In this document: positions 23,790 to 32,738 of the stretch, one piece after another | Numbering within the stretch: the first letter of the stretch is position 1 | Layout of the letters: every line of letters begins with the position of its first letter | Assembly (NCBI RefSeq): GCF_001514235.1 | Contig: NZ_KQ948931.1 | Location: forward strand, 162,153 to 226,152 | Reading direction: 5' to 3' | Source of the DNA: Streptomyces caeruleatus | GTDB lineage: Bacteria > Actinomycetota > Actinomycetes > Streptomycetales > Streptomycetaceae | Length of the DNA stretch: 64,000 nt | Translations under genes and position numbers: made by a program | The notes under the pieces: model-generated | Database searches by the model: none | What the model saw: only the letters and a program-made list of their open reading frames with translations | Told to the model about the DNA's origin: nothing

Positions 23790-24590
23790 CTCGCCCAGGT
23801 GCCCGATCCGCGTGATTCCCGTGGAGTGCCCCACGCTCTGGTCGGCGCCCTTGCCCTGCCCGCCTGCGCGGTGTTGGCGGGGCAACATCGCTGCTGGCGG
23901 TCGGCGAATGGATCGCCGACGCTCCGCCCCACGTGCTGGAGAACGTCGGTGTGCGGATCGACCCCCTGTTCCCCGAACAGTCCCTACCTGCGGAAACAAC
24001 GGTTCGACGACTGCTAGCCCGGATCGACGGCGACACACTGGACCTGGCAGTCGGCCGCTGGCTCGCCGACCGCCGCAACCGAGCCGGGGGCCGGCTCCGC
24101 GGCCTGGCGGTCGACGGTAAGAACCTTCGCGGAGCGGCCAGGGCCCACGGCCGTAAGATCCACCTGCTCGCAGCCTTGGACCACGCTACCGGCCTGGTCC
24201 TGGCCCAGCTGAACGTGCAGGAAAAGACGAACGAAATCACCTGCTTCCAGCTCCCGCTGGAGACCGTGGCCGACCTGGCCGGAGTGGTCGTCACCAGCGA
24301 CGCCATGCACACCCAGCGCGAGCACGCCGACTACCTTCTCGGCCGCCAAGCCCACTACACCGTGATCGTCAAGGGCAACCAGACGAAGCAAGCAGCTCAA
24401 GTCCCTTCCGTGGGCAGAGATCCCCCTGCAGGGCCGCGTGAGGGGCACTGGCCACGGACGCTTGGAGATCCGACGGATCAACGTGGCCACGGTCAACGGC
24501 CTGCTCCTTCCCGGAGCCCTGCAGGCCGTCCAGATCAAGCGCCGTCGCACCGACCGCAAGACCGGCAAGACCACTGCGGACGCACCTCTC
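23790..24590 (+). pseudogene. ISAs1-family transposase pseudogene
   Basis: Three frames together spell an ISAs1-type (H-repeat-associated) DDE transposase: PDPRDSRGVPHALVGALALPACAVLAG; then after a one-base deletion near 23880 TSLLAVGEWIADAPPHVLENVG...TTVRRLLARIDGD...GLAVDGKNLRGAARAHGRKIHLLAALDHATGLVLAQ...EKTNEITCF; then after a shift near 24390 KQLKSLPWAEIPLQGRVRGTGHGR...QIKRRRTDRKTGKTT. It breaks off at about 24580 without the C-terminal catalytic part. DGK (first Asp) is kept. Inactive. Confidence 0.85.
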
Positions 24591-24668
24591 TCCGCCCCGA
24601 AACGACAGGACAGCCGCGGCCTGAGTCCCAGACAGCGCCTCCACCCTGGGGCCAGGGGTCTGTCGGTC

Positions 24669-26198
24669 TCAGCTGCGGGGACCGCCGACGGCTTGCTGGT
24701 AGCGAAACAGGCTGGCGGGGTCGTAGCGCCGTTTTACGGTGACCAGGCGGTCGTAGTTGATTCCGTAGTAGGCACGCTGCCAGTTGTGCAGGTCGGGGTC
24801 GGGGAAGTTGACATAGGCCGCGCGGGTGGAGAGGCGGCGGCAGAGCATGTGGTGGGCGGAGCGGGTTTGTTCCAGGAGGGCGCGGACCTCGGACGGCGGG
24901 GCGCCGGGCTTCCAGTGGGTACCGATGTCGATCACGAAGGTTGCATGGCGATGTGGGTAGGCCGTCTCGTCCGGGCGGGGCGTGGCGCTTTCGCCGCCCA
25001 TGGCGAACAGGGTCACGTAGCCCGTGGCCCGGCCGGGCCCCGGCTGCCAGCCCCGTGTCCAGTCGGCTACGGCGGCCACGGTGTCGGGAGTGGGCCATCG
25101 GTCGGGGACGAGGGACTTGGAGGCGTAGGCGTCCTTTGCTCCGGGGGTTTCCATGAGGTAGTCCTGCGCGGACCAGAATCCGCGTTCCTCGACGAAGGTC
25201 CGGGTCGGTCGCAGTCGGAGGAGGGGTGCGAACAGGCGGCGCAGGGTTTCCCCGTCGCCGAGCCGCTGCCCGAGGAGTACCAGCGAGGTGCTGCCGTCGC
25301 CGGCGTGCTTGAAGCCGATCCGCACGTCGAAGTCGTTGTCGCCGTCCGCGTCGAGGATCTGCCGGAGTTCTTCCATCACCCGGACGCCCGCGTGCAGGCC
25401 GAAGGCGAGATCGAAGACGGTGGCGCGCAGTCGGCCGACCGGCACGGTCTCGAAAACGAAGCCTGTGTTGATGCCGAAGTTGCCGCCTGCCCCGCCCCGG
25501 CAGGCCCAGAACAGGTCGGCGTTCTCGTCGTCGGCCGCGCGTACCAGCGTCCCGTCCGCGAGTACGACCCGGGTCTCGGTGAGCCGGTCGCAGGTCAGGC
25601 CCCATTTACGGTCGTTGAAACCGAGCCCGCCGCCGAGCGTCAGCCCGGCGACGCCCACTCCGGGGCAGCGCCCACCGGGAAAGTAGAGGTTCGCCGCACG
25701 GGCCGCGTACACGTCCGAGTTGGTGGCGCCGCCGCCCAGCCGCAGCCGCCGGCCTTGTGGCACCACCTCGTTCAGCGCGCGCAGGCTGATCACGAGACCG
25801 GGGGTGGTGGAGTAGCCGGCGTAGTTGTGTCCGCCGGAGCGAGGCGCGAAGGGCACTCCGTGCTTGGCGCACCACCGGATTGCTGCGGCCACGTCGCCCT
25901 CGGTCGCGCAGGCGAGGACGCCGGACGGCTGGACGGAGGCGTAACGCTGGTTGTCGGGCGCGGCCTGTGCCGTGTACGTCGGAATCCCGGGGCGGTGCAG
26001 GGCTGCCGCCGGGCTGAGGCGCTGCCTCAGTTCGCGCCACGCGGCCGGCTCGACACCCTCACCCTCGACAGGCGGATGGGCGGCGGCCGCACCGGAACGG
26101 GTGCGAGCAGCGGCTGCACTGCCGCCCGGACCGATCAGGGTCCCGGCGGCCGCGAGGGCCGCTGCGGTCCTCAGTACATTTCGTCGGTCGGTCTCCAC
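24669..26198 (-). CDS. Tat-exported FAD-linked oxidase (BBE type)
   Basis: A 509-residue berberine-bridge-enzyme-like oxidase. The N-terminus METDRRNVLRTAAALAAAGTLIG is a twin-arginine (Tat) signal, so it folds with FAD before export. The FAD-binding domain includes RSGGHNYAGYST and GGRCPGVGVAGLTLGGGLG, providing the His and Cys used for bicovalent FAD attachment in this family. The C-terminal BBE motif is YVNFPDPDLHNWQRAYYGINYDRL. GTG 26198 follows AAGGGG and starts exactly at the signal peptide. It is divergent from a terpenoid-type gene set and may oxidise a product of it; substrate unknown. Confidence 0.86.
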   Translation of the reverse strand: METDRRNVLRTAAALAAAGTLIGPGGSAAAARTRSGAAAAHPPVEGEGVEPAAWRELRQRLSPAAALHRPGIPTYTAQAAPDNQRYASVQPSGVLACATEGDVAAAIRWCAKHGVPFAPRSGGHNYAGYSTTPGLVISLRALNEVVPQGRRLRLGGGATNSDVYAARAANLYFPGGRCPGVGVAGLTLGGGLGFNDRKWGLTCDRLTETRVVLADGTLVRAADDENADLFWACRGGAGGNFGINTGFVFETVPVGRLRATVFDLAFGLHAGVRVMEELRQILDADGDNDFDVRIGFKHAGDGSTSLVLLGQRLGDGETLRRLFAPLLRLRPTRTFVEERGFWSAQDYLMETPGAKDAYASKSLVPDRWPTPDTVAAVADWTRGWQPGPGRATGYVTLFAMGGESATPRPDETAYPHRHATFVIDIGTHWKPGAPPSEVRALLEQTRSAHHMLCRRLSTRAAYVNFPDPDLHNWQRAYYGINYDRLVTVKRRYDPASLFRYQQAVGGPRS

Positions 26199-26514
26199 GG
26201 GTGGACCCCTTCGCGGTGAGCCCGGACACCGGGCGGCAGGCCCGGGTACCGGGGAGAAACGGCCCGGGTCGGCGGGCCGGATCCACGATGAGGGCGCATC
26301 GTGGCGGTCACCGACTGTGGCACCCGGACACAACCGCGATTCACGCGAACGGAGCCAGACGCCTGTTCCGGCTTGGCCGGCGCCGAGACGGTCACGGCGG
26401 ACAAGGTGTTCTCGCAGGCCATTCGTTCCGGCTCACGACGCCACGGAACCGAGCCAGCCCAGAGAAACGATTACTCACAGTAATTAATGACTTCATTCCG
26501 TTACCATCCGGAGG
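26199..26514. promoter_or_regulatory. divergent promoter region
   Basis: A gene-free 316 bp between the FAD oxidase (-) and the CrtC-like gene (+). The part at about 26463-26505 is AT-rich (ACGATTACTCACAGTAATTA) against a GC-rich background and probably holds the rightward promoter. No operator is clear. Confidence 0.45.
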
Positions 26515-27657
26515 GTGTCGACGACCAATACCCTCTGGCCGGGGGCCGATCTCGGCGTGTCCGGACCGTTCCCGCGAGCTCCCCTGAGCCATCCGTTGGA
26601 CCGCAGGTGGCTGCACTACGCCTTCCTGTCCCGGCAGGGCGGCCAGGCGATCATCGCGAACCTCTCCGTCCTGGGCGCCTCCACGGGCGTCGTCTCCGGT
26701 GAGCCGGGAGCGGTCGGCTGCGAAGGCGAAGCGACCGGTGGCACCGGCCCGGAGCCGCAACGCATGGCGATCCTGCTCGTCCATCAGGAAGGCCGGGGCT
26801 GGTCGTCGAGCCAGTTCAACGCGGAACAGCCGTCCGTCCCGTGGTCGGCCTTCCGGCTCCCGCGCCCGCGCCCCCACGGCAGCCGGGGCCCGGAGGACGG
26901 TTTCCGTGTCGCCGGGCGGGGTGGCGGCCCTGAGGTCGACTTGCGCCTGCGCCGCACGAGCAGGTCCTGCACCTCCCAGTGCGCGCCGTTCGGCGACGGC
27001 GAGCACCTGCGCTGGCAGTCCGAGCCGGGCATCCTGGCGACGGGCACCCTGCGGTGGTCCCGGGCGGAGGCGGGAGGCGATGACGCCGCACGGCACACCG
27101 ACCTGATCGGCTATCACGAGCGGGTCCGCGGGCGCTGGAGCTGGCCCGCCCTGGGCGGCTGGGTGTTCGGTTTCGTCAACGACCCGGGGGGCGACCCCAC
27201 CGGTCCGCCGCCGTCCGCAGTGGTCTTCACCCTCATTCAGCCGACCCGGCCGAGTCGGCCCGTCGACGCGGCGAACGGCTCGGTCATGCTGTGGCGGGAC
27301 GGTCGGCTCGTCCGCCACTTCCCGCGTCGCAGCCTGCGCATCACGGTGCAGGACACGCTGGCCAGGGACCAGGTGGTCCTGGTCCCGCCGTTGGCGCAGA
27401 TGCTGGGCACGGCCCCCGCGGCCGCCGTTCCCCGGCGGCTGCTCATCACGGCGCGGATGGGCGAGGACCGGCTCGTCATGGACTTCCGCGCCCGCACGGC
27501 GGGCCGGATCGCCAACCCGTCGGAGACGAGCCTCAACCCGTTCAGCGTGCACGAGACCCTCGGTGAGTGCGAGGTGGACGCCCGCGTCTCCGGGCGACGT
27601 ACGTCCTTCTCGGCCATTGGCATCGTGGAGTACGCCGGCGGTGCGAGCGGTGAGTGA
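26515..27657 (+). CDS. CrtC/AttH lipocalin-like protein (tentative)
   Basis: A 380-residue protein with paired strand-rich blocks: RRWLHYAFLSRQGGQAIIANLSVLG and RMAILLVHQEGRGWSSSQFNAEQ in the N-half, and GWVFGFVNDPGGDP and RLVMDFRARTAGRI in the C-half. This resembles the two-barrel CrtC (carotenoid 1,2-hydratase)/AttH lipocalin-type fold, and the neighbouring prenyl synthase makes a terpenoid role attractive. The assignment is by overall pattern, not by a diagnostic motif. It starts at GTG 26515 after GGAGG, and its stop overlaps the next gene's GTG. Confidence 0.45.
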   Translation: MSTTNTLWPGADLGVSGPFPRAPLSHPLDRRWLHYAFLSRQGGQAIIANLSVLGASTGVVSGEPGAVGCEGEATGGTGPEPQRMAILLVHQEGRGWSSSQFNAEQPSVPWSAFRLPRPRPHGSRGPEDGFRVAGRGGGPEVDLRLRRTSRSCTSQCAPFGDGEHLRWQSEPGILATGTLRWSRAEAGGDDAARHTDLIGYHERVRGRWSWPALGGWVFGFVNDPGGDPTGPPPSAVVFTLIQPTRPSRPVDAANGSVMLWRDGRLVRHFPRRSLRITVQDTLARDQVVLVPPLAQMLGTAPAAAVPRRLLITARMGEDRLVMDFRARTAGRIANPSETSLNPFSVHETLGECEVDARVSGRRTSFSAIGIVEYAGGASGE

Positions 27658-29335
27658 CCCGATCCCGCTCCGTACGGGGGCAGCCCTGCTGACGGCGACC
27701 GTCGAGGAACTCTCGCAGCGAGCGCCGGCGATCGTCGCGGCGGCGGCCAGCCAGATGCGCGGCATCCGGCTGGGGCTCGGCTTCCACGACGGCAGCCGAG
27801 CCCTGCTCTCCGCCCGGCACAGCCGCCTGGTCGTCGAACATCCCACCGACGGCACCGAAGCGGCCGGCCCCGATGTCGAGCCCGACGTCGAGGTCGTCTT
27901 CGACAACCGGGCCATGAACCTGCTGTTCGACCTGCAGCACCGACCGGCCGACCAGGCACTGCCGGACAGTCTGGACACCCGAGGCCCCCGCGAGCAGGTA
28001 CTGGCCGTCTGGCGCGCCTTCAGCCTGCTCGCCCAGCGCGCCGCGGGGCTGCGCTCGGTGCAGGAACTGTGGCGGTCCTACCGGGACGACGCGCCCGCCC
28101 CATGGGGTGAGAGGGCCGACGAGGCCGAGTCGCCGGGACCCGCTGAGCCCGTCTCCGGCTGGGAGGGCGTGGACTACCTGCTGCGCCGCCGGCCGCAGGA
28201 CGCCACGGACGTCGAGCCTGAGTTGGTCGGCGGGACGGTGGTGACCCGTCCACGCCTGCTGTGGGACGGCCGTGGCAGCTCGCCGTGGTGGCACGAATCG
28301 CCGATTCACGACGCCGATCTGCTGGCGACGATGGCGGCCTGCCGGGCCCGTACCGGCGAGGCGATGGAGGCTTTCGTCCCGTACCGGGAGCCCAGGGCCG
28401 AGCTCTACGACCTGATGCGGCTGTACCCGGCCCGGCAGGGCAAGGGGCTCCGGCCGACCCTCACCATCGCCGCCTGTGCCGCCTTCGGCGGACGCCCTGA
28501 GGACGCCGTACGGGCCGCCGCCGCGCTGGAGCTCTTCCACAACGGCTTCCTCGTGCACGACGACATCGCCGACGAGTCCACCCACCGGCGCGGTCTGCCG
28601 ACCCTGCACGAGGAGCACGGCATCGGCCTGGCGGTCAACTGCGGTGACGGGCTCAACCTCCTCGCGGTGGACGCGATCCTGTCCAACCTGGACACGCTCG
28701 GTCTCGCCCGCACCCTGGCCCTCATCCACGAGGCGATCCACATGTGCCGGGAGTCCGTGGAGGGCCAGGCCATGGAACTCGGCTGGATCCACAAGCACGT
28801 GGTGCCGGCCGAGGACGAGGCGTACTTCACCATGAGCACCAAGAAGACCGGCTGGTACACCTGCATCAGCCCGTGCCGCATCGGCGCGGTGTGCGCGGGG
28901 GTGACGGACCCCGCGCTCCTCGGCCGCTTCGACGAGGCGTTCCGGCTCATCGGCATCGCCTTCCAGATCCAGGACGACATCCTCAACCTCGTCGGCCAGG
29001 AGGAGTTGTACGGCAAGGAGCCCCTGGGCGACCTGCTGGAAGGCAAACGCACCGTCATGCTGATCCACCTCTTCCGCACCATGGCCGAAGCGGAGCGGCC
29101 CCGGATGCGGGAGATCCTGCGGCGCCCCCGGTCCGCCAAGGCCCAGCAGGACGCGGAGGAGATCCTGGCCGCCATGCGGCGCCACGGCTCCATCGACTAC
29201 GCCGTAGCCCTCGCCGATCGGCTGGCGGACGAGGGGATCACCCGGTTCGAGGAGGATCTCGCCGTGATCCCCGAGAACGAGGGCAAGGCCATCCTCCGAC
29301 AGATCGCCCACTACGTCACCACGAGGCTCCTATGA
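27650..29335 (+). CDS. polyprenyl (GGPP-type) diphosphate synthase with N-terminal SCP2-like domain
   Basis: A 561-residue fusion. Residues about 240-560 are a trans-isoprenyl diphosphate synthase: RQGKGLRPTLT, the first Asp-rich motif in VHDDIADES, KKTGWYTCISPC and the second in FQIQDDILNLVG, with GKEPLGDLLEGKRT. Bacterial GGPP synthases are normally about 330-370 residues. The extra ~230 N-terminal residues (IRLGLGFHDGSRALLSARHSRLVVEH...VEVVFDNRAMNLLFDL) resemble an SCP2 lipid-binding domain. GTG 27650 overlaps the previous stop (GTGAGTGA), so the genes are coupled; GTG 27641 is an alternative. It probably makes a C15-C20 prenyl diphosphate held for downstream enzymes. Confidence 0.85.
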   Translation: MSDPIPLRTGAALLTATVEELSQRAPAIVAAAASQMRGIRLGLGFHDGSRALLSARHSRLVVEHPTDGTEAAGPDVEPDVEVVFDNRAMNLLFDLQHRPADQALPDSLDTRGPREQVLAVWRAFSLLAQRAAGLRSVQELWRSYRDDAPAPWGERADEAESPGPAEPVSGWEGVDYLLRRRPQDATDVEPELVGGTVVTRPRLLWDGRGSSPWWHESPIHDADLLATMAACRARTGEAMEAFVPYREPRAELYDLMRLYPARQGKGLRPTLTIAACAAFGGRPEDAVRAAAALELFHNGFLVHDDIADESTHRRGLPTLHEEHGIGLAVNCGDGLNLLAVDAILSNLDTLGLARTLALIHEAIHMCRESVEGQAMELGWIHKHVVPAEDEAYFTMSTKKTGWYTCISPCRIGAVCAGVTDPALLGRFDEAFRLIGIAFQIQDDILNLVGQEELYGKEPLGDLLEGKRTVMLIHLFRTMAEAERPRMREILRRPRSAKAQQDAEEILAAMRRHGSIDYAVALADRLADEGITRFEEDLAVIPENEGKAILRQIAHYVTTRLL

Positions 29336-30000
29336 CACCCGAGACCGAGACGCACGAGAGCGAGACGCCCGGATCCGACACACCGGAGTCGGGAGCGGCG
29401 TCGGGGTCGGGCGGGACCACCGAATCCCAGGACGCGGCGTTCCTCGACCTCGTCCGCCGCGGCAACGCCCGTACGCGCGCGGTCCTGTGCACCCTCGCCC
29501 GGCACGGGGTCGCCCTGCGCCGCGACGAACCCGAGCGAGCCGCTCGGCTGCTCGAAGCCCTCGGCGTGTGGCCGGTGTACAAGGGCGGACAGTTCCTGTT
29601 CGACCTGCTGGAGTGGGAGGACTTCATGCTCGACGGCGACCCTCCCCCGCCGATCCGGCCCCAGGACCTCGCGGCCTCGCTGCGCCTGCCGCTGCGCCTG
29701 CTGTCCGAAGCCGTCGACGCCGCGCCGACCATGCTCCAGACCGGGCCGCTGCACCGCACGGCCGCGGCCTTCGACCTTCCGCTGCGGTTCCTGACCGTCA
29801 CGGCCAAGGCGGCGCTGGACGGCATCGCGGGCGACCTCGGCACCATGGCCGCGACCTCGGCCGACGCTCCGGCCGAGGAGGGGCCGGGCGGTTCAGAGGG
29901 GGAGCTGCCCGAGCTGGCGGCCGGTTTCCATCTGTACCAGGACGTCGTCCTCGGCACGGTCGTGATCGCCGGGCCGCTGCTCGACGGCGGAGCCCGCTAG
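29332..30000 (+). CDS. hypothetical protein of the prenyl synthase operon
   Basis: A 222-residue protein coupled to the prenyl synthase by an ATGA overlap. The first ~35 residues are a low-complexity Glu/Ser/Thr/Pro/Gly segment (ETETHESETPGSDTPESG). The rest is helical with a Pro/Leu-rich middle (PPPPIRPQDLAASLRLPLRLLSEAVDAAP). Family unknown; no known terpene cyclase Asp-rich motif is present. The last 108 bp overlap the convergent LLM gene. Confidence 0.6.
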   Translation: MTPETETHESETPGSDTPESGAASGSGGTTESQDAAFLDLVRRGNARTRAVLCTLARHGVALRRDEPERAARLLEALGVWPVYKGGQFLFDLLEWEDFMLDGDPPPPIRPQDLAASLRLPLRLLSEAVDAAPTMLQTGPLHRTAAAFDLPLRFLTVTAKAALDGIAGDLGTMAATSADAPAEEGPGGSEGELPELAAGFHLYQDVVLGTVVIAGPLLDGGAR

Positions 30001-31074
30001 GCCGTAGGCGTCGGCGATCAGCTCGTACGAGCGGATCCGGGCAGTCAGGCTGTGGGCGGGCGAGACGATCATCAGCTCCTGCGCGCCGGTACGGTCCACC
30101 AGCTCGTCCAGCCCGGCCCGCACGGCGTCCGGAGTGCCGTGCACGGTGTCGGCCAGACAGCCGTCGACGAACTCCCGCTGCCCCGGCGTGAGTTCGCAGA
30201 ACTCGGCCTCACCGATGGCCGGCACCAGGCCGGGCGGGCGGCTGCTACGGATCCGCAGCATCGTGTGCGCACCGGTGAGGGCGTGCCGACGGGCCTCCGT
30301 CTCCTTCGCCGCGGCGAAGGCGAGGACGGACACCATGGCGTACGGCCGGTCCAGGACCGCCGACGGCCGGAAGGCACGCCGGTAGAGGTCGAGCACCGGG
30401 GCGGTGGCGGCCGGCGCGATGTGATGGGCGAACGCGAACGGCAGCCCCAGCGCCGCCGCCAGCTGGGCGCCGTTGCCGCCGGAGCCCAGCACCCACACCG
30501 GTGGCCGCCCCGATGCGGGCGCACCGCCGGGTACACGGCTCTGCACCGGGCCGGGCACCGCGTGCACGCCGGCCAGCGGATGGCCCTCGGGGAAGTCGTC
30601 GTCCAGGAACCGGATCAACTCGCCCACCTGGCGGGAGAAATCCTCGGGGCGTTCCAGCAGCGGGTCGGTGCGGCGCAGCGCGGTGGCCGTGCCCAGATCC
30701 GCGCCCGGGGCACGCCCCACACCCAGGTCGATCCGCCCCGGCGCCAGCGCCTCAAGCGTGCCGAACTGCTCGGCGACAACCAGCGGGACGTGGTTGGGCA
30801 GCATCACACCGCCCGAGCCGAGCCGGATGCGCCAGGTGTGCGCGGCCAGATGAGCCAGGATCAGCGTGGGGCAGGACGTGGCGACACCCGGCACCGAATG
30901 ATGCTCGGTCACCCAGAACCGGTGATACCCCCGCCGCTCCGCCGTCCGGGCCAGCGTCACGCAGCCCCGCAGTGCCCGTGCGGCGGTGGACCCACTGCCG
31001 ACGACCACGGGGTCCAGCACGGACAGCGGCACCGGTGCCCTGCCCCGCCGCGACCCCCGGATCTCTGTGTCCAT
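29893..31074 (-). CDS. LLM-class flavin-dependent oxidoreductase
   Basis: A 393-residue luciferase-like monooxygenase: RGYHRFWVTEHHSVPGVA and RIRLGSGGVMLPNHVPLVVAEQFGTLEALAPGRIDLGVGRAPG are the characteristic N-terminal blocks, and PPVWVLGSGGNGAQLAAALGLPFAFAHH is the usual FMN-phosphate region. These enzymes use reduced FMN and O2, or F420. It converges on and overlaps the prenyl synthase operon, so it could tailor the terpenoid product; the homologous group is broad and substrate cannot be read from sequence. Confidence 0.87.
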   Translation of the reverse strand: MDTEIRGSRRGRAPVPLSVLDPVVVGSGSTAARALRGCVTLARTAERRGYHRFWVTEHHSVPGVATSCPTLILAHLAAHTWRIRLGSGGVMLPNHVPLVVAEQFGTLEALAPGRIDLGVGRAPGADLGTATALRRTDPLLERPEDFSRQVGELIRFLDDDFPEGHPLAGVHAVPGPVQSRVPGGAPASGRPPVWVLGSGGNGAQLAAALGLPFAFAHHIAPAATAPVLDLYRRAFRPSAVLDRPYAMVSVLAFAAAKETEARRHALTGAHTMLRIRSSRPPGLVPAIGEAEFCELTPGQREFVDGCLADTVHGTPDAVRAGLDELVDRTGAQELMIVSPAHSLTARIRSYELIADAYGLAGSAVEQRPGDHDRAEDDVLVQMETGRQLGQLPL

Positions 31075-31193
31075 GGCTCAACTCCTTCGGCATCACCACG
31101 ACTTGTCCCGCCACTACGCCCAGTCCCGCTCGTCGGAGTGGGTGATCGGAGCCGACTCCGATCACCCACTGCTTCCGCATGGCCCTCTCCGGG

Positions 31194-31898
31194 TCAGAAG
31201 AGGTTGCCGCCCAGGGCGCACTTGGTGACACCGTTCATCGTCACCAGGCCGTCCTTGTTCTTGCCGGGCTTGGCGCCGTTCATGTGGCGTACCGACGCGG
31301 AGATCAGCCAGCCGTGCTGGTCGGCCTCGTTGGTGCGGACGTGGAAGTCACCCGTGATCACCATCACCCGACCGCCTTCCTCAAGACGGTGCGTGGGACG
31401 CTCCGCCTCGGAGACCGGCGTGGGCGAGTAGAGGTAGGAGGGCGTCATGTAGTCGTCGAAGACCATGCCCGTCGGGGCGGCGATGCGCAGTTCGACGCGT
31501 CCCGGGCGTACCGGCACTCCGCCGGAGGTGATCAGGACGGCCAGGCCGGCGGGCTTGGGGTCGTCGAGGTCGATACTGGGGGTGACGGCCTGGTCCACGC
31601 GCAGTTGGGCGTCCACCCCCGTCGTGGTGGTCTGACCGACGGGCGGTGTCGTCTGGCCCATAGGCTGCATCGGGTCGACGACGGGCTGCCCGCCGTTGCC
31701 CTCGCCGGGTCGGCGCATCTTCAGGCCCTGCTGGTAGCCGAAGTCGTAGCCGTCGGCGTAGTAGTCCTGCTCCCCGCTCCTGCCGTCGCGAGGCGGCGAG
31801 GTGCTCGGCCGTCCGGCCAGCGCGTCCGCGACGCCCTGGTCCTCGCCGCGGTTGTAGGCGTCCTGCTTCGTGGTGTCGATGCCGAGTGCACTGGTCAT
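31194..31898 (-). CDS. hypothetical protein paired with CBM-like protein
   Basis: A 234-residue protein. Residues 1-70 are polar and Gly/Tyr-rich (YYADGYDFGYQQGLKM), followed by a Thr/Gln/Pro linker (MQPMGQTTPPVGQTTTTG) and a ~140-residue beta-rich domain (LAVLITSGGVPVRPGRVELRIAAPTGMVFDDYMTPSYLYS...GWLISASVRHM). There is no signal peptide. It lies 45 bp downstream of the 32738 gene in the same direction. Family not recognised; the domain order suggests a modular structural or adhesion protein. Confidence 0.62.
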   Translation of the reverse strand: MTSALGIDTTKQDAYNRGEDQGVADALAGRPSTSPPRDGRSGEQDYYADGYDFGYQQGLKMRRPGEGNGGQPVVDPMQPMGQTTPPVGQTTTTGVDAQLRVDQAVTPSIDLDDPKPAGLAVLITSGGVPVRPGRVELRIAAPTGMVFDDYMTPSYLYSPTPVSEAERPTHRLEEGGRVMVITGDFHVRTNEADQHGWLISASVRHMNGAKPGKNKDGLVTMNGVTKCALGGNLF

Positions 31899-31943
31899 GT
31901 CCAGCTCCTGACTGTGGTGGGGGTGGTGGTGCGACGGAGGCGA

Positions 31944-32738
31944 CTAAGGCTTGGCCTGCTGCAAGTGCTCCGTGGCCTTCGCCCACCCCTCCTGCCTGCC
32001 ACGGCGGTACTCCGCGGCGGCGTCCTGCGCGTTCTTGCGCAGCTGCTCGGAGGTCCTCTGGCACTCCGCCAGCTTCCCCGTGAGGTCGCTGACCTGACCG
32101 GTGAGCTCGTTGACCTTGTTCCGGAGGTTCGTGAGCTCCTGGTCCTGACCGGTGGTGACGGGGCCCTTGTTCTGGTTCTGGTTCTGGGTCGTGGTGCTCG
32201 TGCCCTGGCCGTCCGTCAGGCCGATGACCGACACATTGGTGATGCCCGACTGACAGCTGCCGGGCGCCATGCCCATGAAAGTGATCGTCGTGCGGCTGCT
32301 CTTCGCCTGGAAGGAGAACTCCTTCCGCTGCCAGTTCGCCCGGCCGTACCCGACTCCGGGGTCGAAGTCACGGGAGGTGATCTCTCTGCCGCCGACATCG
32401 TCGGTCACCTTCACCGTGAAGTTGTTCGGCCGGCCGTTGCAGTTGTTGTACTCGTTCGGGCTGCACTCGAACGAGAGGTTGTAGGTGGCACCCGCTTTAG
32501 TCTCGACGGTCTGCTTGATGCCGCCGTTGGTGAAATTTATCCCCAGGTCGACAGCTTGAAGGCCGTTCGGGTGATTGGCGAACGCGGCGTTGAGGTGGTC
32601 GTAGCCGTATGCGTTCACCGGGTCCCAGCCCGTGGCCCGATAGGCAGCGGCCGGGTGCACAGGGCGCCACGACTTGGCGGCGCCGCTGACGCGAGGCTCG
32701 GTGAAGGTGCCGTTTCGAACGAGGTTCTCCGTGGGCAT
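31944..32738 (-). CDS. carbohydrate-binding-like domain plus coiled coil
   Basis: A 264-residue protein. The N-terminal ~165 residues (NLVRNGTFTEPR ... GLQAVDLGINFTNGGIKQTVETKAGATYNLSFECSPNEYNNCNG ... GITNVSVIG) look like a DUF642/galactose-binding-type beta sandwich, which usually occurs outside the cell. A Thr/Gln/Asn linker and a coiled coil (ELTNLRNKVNELTGQVSDLTGKLAECQR) follow. ATG 32738 has a GGAAGGA ribosome binding site. There is no signal peptide at this start, which is odd for the fold. Together with the 31194 gene it may form one complex. Confidence 0.65.
   Translation of the reverse strand: MPTENLVRNGTFTEPRVSGAAKSWRPVHPAAAYRATGWDPVNAYGYDHLNAAFANHPNGLQAVDLGINFTNGGIKQTVETKAGATYNLSFECSPNEYNNCNGRPNNFTVKVTDDVGGREITSRDFDPGVGYGRANWQRKEFSFQAKSSRTTITFMGMAPGSCQSGITNVSVIGLTDGQGTSTTTQNQNQNKGPVTTGQDQELTNLRNKVNELTGQVSDLTGKLAECQRTSEQLRKNAQDAAAEYRRGRQEGWAKATEHLQQAKP

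Noticed and set aside
24438..26219. 593-residue plus-strand frame opposite the FAD oxidase
   Set aside because: Antisense to a strongly supported Tat-exported oxidase; only its first ~50 residues are real, and these belong to the ISAs1 transposase remnant.
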